This document shows, piece after piece, positions 16,513 to 22,752 of a DNA stretch of 22,752 nt. The notes beneath the pieces are model-generated. The model saw only the letters and a program-made list of their open reading frames with translations. It made no database searches and was not told the DNA's origin. Position 1 is the first letter of the stretch. Each line of letters opens with the position of its first letter. This DNA comes from S012-113 sp965368405. Its GTDB lineage: Bacteria; Bacteroidota; Bacteroidia; Cytophagales; Cyclobacteriaceae. The translations under genes and the position numbers were made by a program. The stretch is from positions 1-22,752 of the forward strand of contig CBDUMS010000059.1 in the NCBI GenBank assembly GCA_965368405.1. Direction: 5' to 3'.

Positions 16513-17391
16513 TTACATTTTCATTGGAACCTCCATAAGCAGGACTTTGCTATTAGAAATTGACTTCAGGTTTATTTCGCTTGTATTCCAAACACCAAAT
16601 CCATCTCTTTTCGCCAATTTCTCCCCATTAATTTCAACCTCACCATCAAGGATAAAGGCATAGATTCCGTTTTCTTCTTTTTTAAGCTGATACTTTGCAC
16701 GAATATCTTTATCAAAGCCGCCTAAATTAAACCACGCATCTTGGTGAATCCAAACGCCAGCATCATCCGGATTAGGGGAAAGAACTTGATAGAATTCATT
16801 CCTCTTGGCAATCTCTTTAATTGAAATTTGATCGTATCGTGGTTCAACATTCTTTTTGTTTGGGAAAATCCAGATTTGTAAGAACCTGACTTCCTTGTCG
16901 GTGTTTTTATTGTACTCACTGTGATATACACCCGTACCGGCGCTCATTACCTGGAGGTCACCTTCCTTGATGATGGTCACATTTCCCATGCTGTCTTTAT
17001 GTTCGAGGTCCCCTTCGAGCGGTATTGAGATGATTTCCATATTATCATGAGGATGAGTACTAAACCCTTTTCCTGCACTAACTATGTCGTCATTTAATAC
17101 ACGTAAAACACCAAAATGCATTCGCTCCGGATTATAATAACTGGCAAAGCTAAAGGTATGATGTGAGTCGAGCCATCCATGGTTTGCGTGCCCTCGGGTA
17201 TCTGCTTTATGTATTACAGTGTTCATTTTTCTTTCTTCTGATACGGGTAAATGATTGAATCCAACATGGTCCATCATTGTGTTATAGGTGGAATTCTTGA
17301 GTTTGATATTTTTCGCTTTTGGAATGCTGGGAATTGCTATACCTACCGCACTGGCTACTAACGCTTTCTTTACAAATTCCTTACGATCCAT
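16513..17391 (-). CDS. Pirin-family cupin protein with N-terminal export-like extension
   Basis: The product has 292 residues. The pirin core starts at about Met56 (MNTVIHKADTRGHANHGWLD) and contains the metal site: His113 and His115 in STHPHDNMEI, with His157 and Glu159 in GVYHSEY. This is the spacing known for pirin and YhhW-type quercetinases. Typical Bacteroidota pirins begin at the equivalent of Met56. Here 55 further residues precede it, starting MDRKEFVKKALVASAVGIAI, which looks like a Tat- or Sec-type leader although it has Arg-Lys in place of Arg-Arg. The ATG at 17391 is preferred because the leader is coherent; the internal ATG at 17224-17226 is the alternative. The product may be exported, unlike most pirins. 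The substrate is unknown. It lies 72 bases after the PhzF-like gene. Confidence 0.9.
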   Translation of the reverse strand: MDRKEFVKKALVASAVGIAIPSIPKAKNIKLKNSTYNTMMDHVGFNHLPVSEERKMNTVIHKADTRGHANHGWLDSHHTFSFASYYNPERMHFGVLRVLNDDIVSAGKGFSTHPHDNMEIISIPLEGDLEHKDSMGNVTIIKEGDLQVMSAGTGVYHSEYNKNTDKEVRFLQIWIFPNKKNVEPRYDQISIKEIAKRNEFYQVLSPNPDDAGVWIHQDAWFNLGGFDKDIRAKYQLKKEENGIYAFILDGEVEINGEKLAKRDGFGVWNTSEINLKSISNSKVLLMEVPMKM

Positions 17392-17463
17392 AATTTTAAT
17401 ACAATTTTTTACTCATTTTGGTTCCTGATCAGACCAATACCCCATTTCAAGCAAGGTTCGTCT

Positions 17464-18243
17464 CTATATTACTATTTCCCCTTTCATGTAGAGGCAAGCC
17501 TTCCCACTAATTTCTACCCGATCGCCAATAAGCTTACAGAGAAGTGAACCACCTCGAAAAGAAAGTTGCGTTGCCGTTAGCTCTTTTTTACCCAATTTAT
17601 TAGCCCAATAAGGTGTTAAACTCGTATGTGCCGAGCCGGTTACAGGATCTTCATTTACACCAGCGTTAGGACCAAAAAACCGTGACACGAAGTCGGTTTT
17701 CTTACCAGGAGCGGTTACAATTATACCCCGTGCTTCAATCGTTGCCAATAAGCTAAAATCAGGGGTAAGGTTACGAATATCGTCTTCGCTGTGGTATACC
17801 ATAACATAGTCTGTTCTTCCTTTATAAACCTTTAAAGGTTTTATATTTAGGCCATTCGTGTTACATGAGTCAATATCTAATTCCTGGAGGTGGTCTGCTG
17901 GGAAATCCAGAGTTAGCAAATCTTCATGTCTAAAAACAGCTAAATTACCGCTTCGAGGTGATTTGAAGCTAATGCGATTGCCACTATGGTTTTGATGAAA
18001 AAACAATACAAAGGCAGTGGCCAATGTGGCATGCCCACAGAGATCTACTTCTATAGTTGGGGTAAACCAACGTATTTCATAAGCATCTCCATGTTTCACA
18101 TAGAATGCCGTTTCAGACAGGTTGTTTTCTAAGGCTATAGATTGCATAACTTCATCGGGCAGCCACACGTCTAGCGGACAAACAGCAGCCGGATTACCGG
18201 CAAATAACGTATTGGTGAAGGCATCGACTTGGTATATTCTCAT
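17464..18243 (-). CDS. PhzF-family isomerase-like protein
   Basis: The product has 259 residues and is cytoplasmic. The N-terminal half has MRIYQVDAFTNTLFAGNPAA, then ALENNLSETAFYV with the catalytic Glu44, which corresponds to Glu45 of phenazine PhzF. RWFTPTIEVDLCGHATLATAF follows. The second half has FFGPNAGVNEDPVTGSAHTSLTPYWANKLGK and a closing ISGKACLYMKGEIVI. This is the diaminopimelate-epimerase fold in its PhzF branch. In phenazine producers the enzyme isomerises trans-2,3-dihydro-3-hydroxyanthranilate. No other phenazine gene is present, so this is one of the many PhzF-like proteins with unassigned substrate. It starts 33 bases after the amidase stop and is likely co-transcribed with it. 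Confidence 0.93.
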   Translation of the reverse strand: MRIYQVDAFTNTLFAGNPAAVCPLDVWLPDEVMQSIALENNLSETAFYVKHGDAYEIRWFTPTIEVDLCGHATLATAFVLFFHQNHSGNRISFKSPRSGNLAVFRHEDLLTLDFPADHLQELDIDSCNTNGLNIKPLKVYKGRTDYVMVYHSEDDIRNLTPDFSLLATIEARGIIVTAPGKKTDFVSRFFGPNAGVNEDPVTGSAHTSLTPYWANKLGKKELTATQLSFRGGSLLCKLIGDRVEISGKACLYMKGEIVI

Positions 18244-18276
18244 AACTTTTGTCGTAGGTTGTACTTTGTCCTCAAT

Positions 18277-19815
18277 TTACTGCAATTGCGGCACTCTTCT
18301 GTGTTTTGTGCCTTGTTCATAACCATAGGTAAGTTTTATAAGGGTAGGCTCATCGTACATTCTGCCTAAGAATTGTAAACCTGCCGGTAAGTTATTTGTT
18401 GTAAAACCCATCGGTACAGTAAACGCGGGCTGCCCGGTATGTGGACTAATTATTTGGCTATTGTCACCTCGATACTCTTCTGAGAAGTGTTCTATTCTGG
18501 CGGGAGGATGATTCCATGATGGATAGACAATGGCATCTAACTTTAAGGAGTCCATTACCGCCTCTATCGCCTCACGAAAAGCAACTCTACGCTCATCGGT
18601 GTATGCATCTAAACATTCAACCTCCGGGGTTTCCCACCTTCCTGTATATTCAGCATTTCGGGCTAATCGATTTCGTGCAAAATCAGACTTGGTTCCTATT
18701 CTAATTATATCTTCGATAGTCCTGACCGTATCATTTTTTACATATTCAGCTAGAAACGTTTCAACATCCGCTTTAAATGATGCACACCATTGGTTTTGTC
18801 GTAATTGAGCAAAATTTGGAATGACTACCGGATCAACAATTGTGGCACCAAGCGAGTCCATGTCCACCAAGGACGATTCAAACAAATTCTTGATTTCTTC
18901 ATTTGGGTCATTATCGCTTAATTCCCTTAATACACCAATACGAGAACCCTGGAGCCCTTCTTTTTTGAGAAACTGCGTGTAATTGCTCGGGATTTTCCCT
19001 TCGGAATAGCGCGTGAGGGCATCCGTTGGATCGTACCCTGCCATCACCTCCATCACCTTTGTGGCATCTTCAACCGTTCGACACATCGGTCCAACAACAT
19101 CATTTCGTAAATACAGCGGCACAATTGCACTTCGGCTTATTAGGCCTAAAGTTGATCTAAATCCCACCAGAGCACAATGCGAAGAAGGGCCTCGGATTGA
19201 GTTTCCGGTATCTGTTCCTAGACCGACTGTGCTAAAATTAGCGGCAACAGAAGCAGCTGTACCACCACTCGAACCAGCCGGTACATAATTAGTATTATAA
19301 GGATTTCTGGTGGTGCCAGCGGTAGAACTCTCACTATGCATTGGGCTGAAAGCCCATTCGGCCATATTAGTTTTAGCAATGATTATAGCACCGGCATCAA
19401 TAAGCTTTTTAATAATAAAGGCATCTTCGTCAGGAATAAAGTCCTCTAAGGCCAGTGCTCCTGCCGTTGTTGGCAGCCCTTTAGTATTTATATTATCCTT
19501 TACAAGAATCGGAATACCATGAAGAGGTCTCAGCTTACCTGTTTTTTTAAACTCCTGGTCTAAACTTCGTGCAATACTTTGCGCATCAGGATTTATGATG
19601 GTTACGGCATTTATTAAATGGTCGTTTTTGTTAATGTTTGCGATATATGCTTCTACCAGTTCTTCGCTGGAGTAATGCCCTGATTGATAGGCGTCATGGA
19701 TGGAAGCGATAGTTAGCTCATCTAGTTGTATTTGAGGGGATTCTGTTCCAGGCTGGCAGCCAATTCCAAGCGTATATATAACGGTGACTGTAAATAGGAA
19801 GTTTAATCTATACAT
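18277..19815 (-). CDS. Amidase-signature-family amidase, probable lipoprotein
   Basis: The product has 512 residues from the ATG at 19815. A TTG at 19836 would add seven residues but would put polar sequence before the leader. The leader MYRLNFLFTVTVIYTLGIGC fits a lipoprotein signal with Cys20, so the enzyme is probably anchored outside the cytoplasm. The amidase-signature triad is visible: Lys106 in ILVKDNINTKG, the cis-Ser in PAGSSGGTAA (182/183) and the nucleophile Ser206 in GLGTDTGNSIRGPSS. Family members usually have GGS where this has GNS, a small change beside the nucleophile. Such enzymes hydrolyse a wide range of amides, and the substrate cannot be told. With the exported location, GatA function is unlikely. 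PhzF follows after 33 bases. Confidence 0.92.
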   Translation of the reverse strand: MYRLNFLFTVTVIYTLGIGCQPGTESPQIQLDELTIASIHDAYQSGHYSSEELVEAYIANINKNDHLINAVTIINPDAQSIARSLDQEFKKTGKLRPLHGIPILVKDNINTKGLPTTAGALALEDFIPDEDAFIIKKLIDAGAIIIAKTNMAEWAFSPMHSESSTAGTTRNPYNTNYVPAGSSGGTAASVAANFSTVGLGTDTGNSIRGPSSHCALVGFRSTLGLISRSAIVPLYLRNDVVGPMCRTVEDATKVMEVMAGYDPTDALTRYSEGKIPSNYTQFLKKEGLQGSRIGVLRELSDNDPNEEIKNLFESSLVDMDSLGATIVDPVVIPNFAQLRQNQWCASFKADVETFLAEYVKNDTVRTIEDIIRIGTKSDFARNRLARNAEYTGRWETPEVECLDAYTDERRVAFREAIEAVMDSLKLDAIVYPSWNHPPARIEHFSEEYRGDNSQIISPHTGQPAFTVPMGFTTNNLPAGLQFLGRMYDEPTLIKLTYGYEQGTKHRRVPQLQ

Positions 19816-19920
19816 AATAATAGTTTGGGCTAGCAATCGTTTCTAAGTTTAGCTAAAATTCAATCAGCAATCGATCTTCTACTTTTAAGAAGTCGTGGTG
19901 TTCAAATTAGTTCTCTGAGG

Positions 19921-20544
19921 CTACATAACCTTCATGATCTCATCATTGAAATCGAAAGGGGTAGCATCCTTAAGTTTTATCTTAATGTTTAACTTCATTT
20001 CAGAAGGTTGATAAGGCTGTGAAATCAACTTTATTCTTAGCAAATCGGCTTCGTATGTTTCATATGGGTTACTGTTGAATTCAGATAAAGGTTCAAATTC
20101 TTGAGCATAAAGAAACCCAATCTCGAAGCGACTCGTTATATTTTCTCCCGTAGAAATGACATCTTCTTCATTATTTAGCGCAAAAGTGTTAGCGGCCTCA
20201 ACCTGGATATTATAGATTGGGTTAACAGATCGAGGCGGAATGGGGCTGCAGGCTAAGGCAGCTGCAAAAAACCCAACTTTATTTTGTTCTTCTAAATGAA
20301 AAACAAATTCGGTTGCAGCAACCTCTATGAGCTTAAAATTATTATCGTGTAAATAGTAGAGACTTGTATCGATCGGTTCTCTACTAGAATCGATATTTCT
20401 AAGACTTAGATCCGTGATAAAGTAATCTCTAGGCGGGTTAGCCTTGCCACAGCCACAGGAGTTCGTTAAACAGCAAGATGGAGGGATAAAGCCCAGGAAG
20501 AGCATCGTCAAGAAAACGGAGAATATTTTTCTGTAGGATATCAT
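19921..20544 (-). CDS. Uncharacterised Cys-containing lipoprotein (possibly DUF5034-like)
   Basis: This 207-residue protein has a leader (MISYRKIFSVFLTMLFLGFIPPSC) ending in a Bacteroidota-style lipobox at Cys24, followed at once by Cys25, Cys30 and Cys32 in a CCLTNSCGCG cluster. The mature part is beta-rich, with a conserved-looking ALACSPIPPRSVNPIYNIQVEAANTF segment at about 96-121 and a C-terminal LNIKIKLKDATPFDF strand. The overall pattern recalls DUF5034-type putative lipoproteins of Bacteroidota, but I am not sure. Function is unknown. It lies between the RidA gene (82 bases upstream) and the amidase gene (105 bases downstream), all on the minus strand. The gap to the amidase (19816-19920) shows nothing clear. 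Confidence 0.75.
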   Translation of the reverse strand: MISYRKIFSVFLTMLFLGFIPPSCCLTNSCGCGKANPPRDYFITDLSLRNIDSSREPIDTSLYYLHDNNFKLIEVAATEFVFHLEEQNKVGFFAAALACSPIPPRSVNPIYNIQVEAANTFALNNEEDVISTGENITSRFEIGFLYAQEFEPLSEFNSNPYETYEADLLRIKLISQPYQPSEMKLNIKIKLKDATPFDFNDEIMKVM

Positions 20545-20626
20545 CTTTGTTGTATAAAGTAAGCTTATTTGCTTAAGACTCCCAAAGAAAAGGGTTAGGG
20601 ATGATTACGTTCTAAAGGGTGAAGAA

Positions 20627-21052
20627 TCACACCACTTTTGCAGTTAACGTTATTTCTACAGGTGCATTAGAGGGTAAGGAAGCTACACCTATGGCGGCAC
20701 GACTCCCAATCGCATTGGCCCCTAAGTGCTCAATAAGTAGTTCAGATGCATAATTCGCGATTTTTGCATGCGCGGAAAATTCCTGATCTGTATTGAGGTA
20801 AACATTAAGTTGGAGAATGACAGCGATCTTTTCGTCAGCTTTTATGCAGTGTTGCGCTGCAGTTAATGCATTTAGAGCAGCCAATCGAACTGCATCTTTA
20901 TAGGCCTCCAAGGGCTTGTCATCCCTGATTTTACCTGAAAAAAGCAATTTTCCCGCTTTTCGGGGTGTCATGCCCGATGTATATATGAGATCGTTATGAC
21001 GGATTGCAGGCAAATACTCTCCCTGTGGAATAGGTTGCTCTACCATACTCAT
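20627..21052 (-). CDS. RidA/YjgF-family enamine/imine deaminase-like protein
   Basis: The product has 141 residues and is cytoplasmic. It begins MSMVEQPIPQGEYLPAIRHN, followed by LIYTSGMTPRKAG, KDAVRLAALNALTAAQ, and the signature region GSRAAIGVASLPSNAPVEITLTA. The Arg in GSR is at the position of the arginine required for imine hydrolysis in RidA. The SRAAIGV/NAPVEI variant suggests a subfamily apart from canonical RidA, so the activity may differ. RidA proteins hydrolyse reactive 2-aminoacrylate-type intermediates released by PLP enzymes. The start ATG overlaps the stop of the upstream PLP aminotransferase by four bases (ATGA), which makes that enzyme the natural source of its substrate, or at least its partner in a pathway. 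Confidence 0.92.
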   Translation of the reverse strand: MSMVEQPIPQGEYLPAIRHNDLIYTSGMTPRKAGKLLFSGKIRDDKPLEAYKDAVRLAALNALTAAQHCIKADEKIAVILQLNVYLNTDQEFSAHAKIANYASELLIEHLGANAIGSRAAIGVASLPSNAPVEITLTAKVV

Positions 21053-22263
21053 ACCTTGTATAGCTCAACCATTTTCACAATGCGCCTTGCTGCCGCAACT
21101 GCCGCACTATGATCCTGGGAAAAGTTAAGCCGGATGCTGTCGGTATTGGAAGGAGCAAACTCAGTACCAGGTGTAACAGTAACCTGTGCTTGATAGCGAA
21201 GCAATCGTACGAAGGTATTGAGGTCAACAGCCAGGGGTGGTAGTTTTGGGTACAAATAACTTCCCGCTTGTGGAGTTGCTGTATACAATTCTGCGGATCT
21301 GAAAACACTCAATAAGTCATCCCTAATTGCCTCATGAGCATCGATTCGTTCCTGCATCCAACCATCAGGTTCTTGAAACCAAGTGTTTAGTACAGCCTGA
21401 TTATATCCCGCAGCGCGCAATGAAACAATGGCTTGAAGACGTTCCATTCTGTCTATTAGTTGTGGTGTACCAAAGGCAACCCCTAAGCGATACCCGCTAA
21501 GCGATTCCGTTTTTGATGGTCCCATAATGGTGATAAGGTTCTTTGGTTGTACAGCACAAGATCGAAGATGGCTATAAGTTTCACCACCATAAAGGAGCCT
21601 GGAATATAGCTGGTCCACTATAACAGTAACATGGTACTTTTCTGCGAGTGTGGCAATTTTATTCATAGCAGTACTCGAATACACATGCCCAGTTGGATTG
21701 TTGGGAGTTGAAAAAACGAATACTTTAGTACCGTTTTTGAAAGCGTCTTCAAGTTGAGTGAGATCTACGCCATTTTCAGATGGGGCTTTCTGATATTGTA
21801 AAGCAATGGGCACTATTTCTCCACCGAAAAAGGTAACAAGTTTACGATTTGCGAAATAATCGGGTTCAACAACAGCAACCTTAGTGCCTGTGGTAACTGT
21901 TGAGCCCAGAGCCATGAATAGGGCACCTTGGGTTCCCGGAGTAATAATCAATTCGCTTTCTGCATTAACGGGCATTCCTGTAAAATTGCCCAAGCGCTCT
22001 GCCAGCCCCTCTCTAATCTCAAATGCTCCACGGTACTCGGTGTAGGCCTGGCTTCCTCCTTTTTTGAAGCCATCATTCCAAACCTGATCAGAGGTTGGGG
22101 TTGGAGCGAAAGCATCGACATCCCCATGTGAGAAATCTACCGGAATGCCATCCAGCTTGTCACCTCGAATAACTCCATTAAGATCTTCTAAATTTTGTCG
22201 AACTTCCTGGCCCGGTGCATTGTCTGCTTGTAATGCTTTGAATTTGTCTTCTATTGTTCTCAT
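21049..22263 (-). CDS. PLP-dependent class I/II aminotransferase
   Basis: This 404-residue protein is of fold-type I. Key residues are visible: TPGTQGALFMAL for phosphate binding (about 108-119), STPNNPTG (185-192), Asp217 and Tyr220 in VDQLY, Lys251 for the Schiff base in GPSKTESLSGYRLG, and Arg259 in the same motif. The substrate-carboxylate Arg is probably in DSIRLNFSQ near the C-terminus. The family includes aspartate, aromatic and many other aminotransferases; I cannot choose a substrate. The chain opens MRTIEDKFKALQADNAPGQEV, and its ATG lies about 70 bases downstream of a perfect -7 element. It is followed by RidA with a four-base overlap, so the two form a transcription and translation unit. 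Confidence 0.94.
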   Translation of the reverse strand: MRTIEDKFKALQADNAPGQEVRQNLEDLNGVIRGDKLDGIPVDFSHGDVDAFAPTPTSDQVWNDGFKKGGSQAYTEYRGAFEIREGLAERLGNFTGMPVNAESELIITPGTQGALFMALGSTVTTGTKVAVVEPDYFANRKLVTFFGGEIVPIALQYQKAPSENGVDLTQLEDAFKNGTKVFVFSTPNNPTGHVYSSTAMNKIATLAEKYHVTVIVDQLYSRLLYGGETYSHLRSCAVQPKNLITIMGPSKTESLSGYRLGVAFGTPQLIDRMERLQAIVSLRAAGYNQAVLNTWFQEPDGWMQERIDAHEAIRDDLLSVFRSAELYTATPQAGSYLYPKLPPLAVDLNTFVRLLRYQAQVTVTPGTEFAPSNTDSIRLNFSQDHSAAVAAARRIVKMVELYKV

Positions 22264-22331
22264 CTTGTTACTTTCAATTTTCAGGTTGCAACTGTTACCA
22301 GTTAGATTTTACCTAATTCATGTCACCCGCA

Positions 22332-22339
22332 CAAAAGTA
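22332..22339 (-). promoter_or_regulatory. -7 promoter element of the aminotransferase-RidA operon
   Basis: On the minus strand this reads TACTTTTG, a perfect match to TAnnTTTG, about 70 bases upstream of the aminotransferase ATG, implying a leader of roughly 60 bases. No convincing TTG is seen in the -33 region. The rest of the 156-bp gap (22264-22419) shows no stable hairpin. Confidence 0.5.
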
Positions 22340-22419
22340 CATTCTATTCGCGAAGACTTTAAACCGGTTATATAATCTGGTGCGGCAGAGACGCCAATGA
22401 AGGAGACAAAGCTCGAATA

Positions 22420-22752
22420 TTATTCTTCGTAAATATCGTACTCTGCAGATATAGACTTCATTAGAGCAACATCTTCGAAATCACTTGCCGATAGCGTAGA
22501 TAGTTTCTCTAAGAATACATCAAATTCTCCGTTTTTAAATATTGTGAGCATTTTACCTCCATCGCTACACTTCGCTTCATGCCAAACATTAGGCGGAACG
22601 GTGATAGTGTCGCCTTCGTTTAGGATTAGCGTTTCATCATCAAAAATAAGCTCAAGTTCTCCTTCTAACATATAGAATACTTCGGTCATTATTTTATGAT
22701 GATGCCTTGCTAAATGGAAGCCCGGCTTCAAGGTATCTTCGATCAAACACAA
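22420..22752 (-). CDS. Cupin-domain protein (5'-truncated by the window edge)
   Basis: The frame runs off the right edge, so the N-terminus is missing and only about 110 residues can be read. They show a cupin barrel: motif 1 PGFHLARHHHKIMTEVFYMLEGELELIF, with candidate metal ligands in HHH and Glu, and motif 2 GDTITVPPNVWHEAKCSDGG, with the last metal His. A C-terminal acidic, helical extension of about 35 residues follows. Single-domain cupins range from dioxygenases and isomerases to sugar-binding regulators, and the function cannot be assigned. The gene is the first of the minus-strand run; it is separated from the aminotransferase by 156 bases that include a promoter element, so it is probably in a different transcription unit. 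Confidence 0.85.
   Translation of the reverse strand: MCLIEDTLKPGFHLARHHHKIMTEVFYMLEGELELIFDDETLILNEGDTITVPPNVWHEAKCSDGGKMLTIFKNGEFDVFLEKLSTLSASDFEDVALMKSISAEYDIYEE

Noticed and set aside
17464..18243. Phenazine biosynthesis locus suggested by the PhzF-like gene
   Set aside because: No other phz gene is present; isolated PhzF-like proteins are widespread.
19816..19836. TTG at 19836 as the amidase start
   Set aside because: The ATG at 19815 directly begins a lipoprotein-type leader; the seven extra residues would not fit it.
1..22752. CRISPR array, insertion sequence, prophage, toxin-antitoxin or defence system
   Set aside because: No spaced direct repeats, transposase, integrase, phage structural gene or known defence motif could be found in any frame.

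Overview
The window looks like chromosomal DNA of a marine-type Bacteroidota, most likely order Cytophagales. The evidence is a type IX secretion (T9SS) type B C-terminal sorting domain followed by a PorP/SprF-family protein, a TPR-HisKA_2 histidine kinase paired with a LytTR regulator, lipoproteins with Bacteroidota-style lipoboxes, and perfect TAnnTTTG -7 elements upstream of several genes. The taxonomic placement is inference from gene content; no rRNA or tRNA gene is seen.

Layout. Positions 2-1629 (+) hold the end of a leucine-rich-repeat/Ig-like T9SS cargo protein, translationally coupled to a PorP/SprF-like outer-membrane protein. A secreted S9 serine peptidase follows at 1723-3618 (+). 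It converges on a minus-strand two-component pair: TPR sensor kinase (6532 down to 4382) and LytTR response regulator (4382 down to 3630), which share one base. A Tat-exported glycosylasparaginase-type Ntn hydrolase (7654 down to 6674) is divergent from a DUF4136-like lipoprotein (7716-8234).

Positions 8264-10199 (+) form a compact operon: tpiA, a small exported protein built from an internal duplication (DUF6150-like), and prmA, with one-base overlaps at both junctions. It is followed by a 1627-residue exported protein of unknown function (10331-15214). This begins at a TTG codon, carries six tandem Glu-rich pentapeptides each ending in Trp, and contains a winged-helix-like segment in a mostly beta-rich chain. 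plsY (15282-15929) lies downstream behind its own promoter, which abuts a 14-bp perfect palindrome.

From 15926 to the end every gene is on the minus strand. In order of transcription they are: a truncated cupin, a class I/II aminotransferase coupled to a RidA-family deaminase, a Cys-containing lipoprotein, a lipoprotein amidase, a PhzF-like protein, an exported-looking pirin and a ClbS/DfsB-like protein. Several belong to families linked to handling reactive or foreign small molecules, but no single pathway can be read from them.

The best candidate for undescribed biology is the 1627-residue protein. The rest is recognisable Bacteroidota housekeeping and accessory content. No gene-free stretch exceeds 300 bases, and no CRISPR array, insertion sequence or RNA gene was found.
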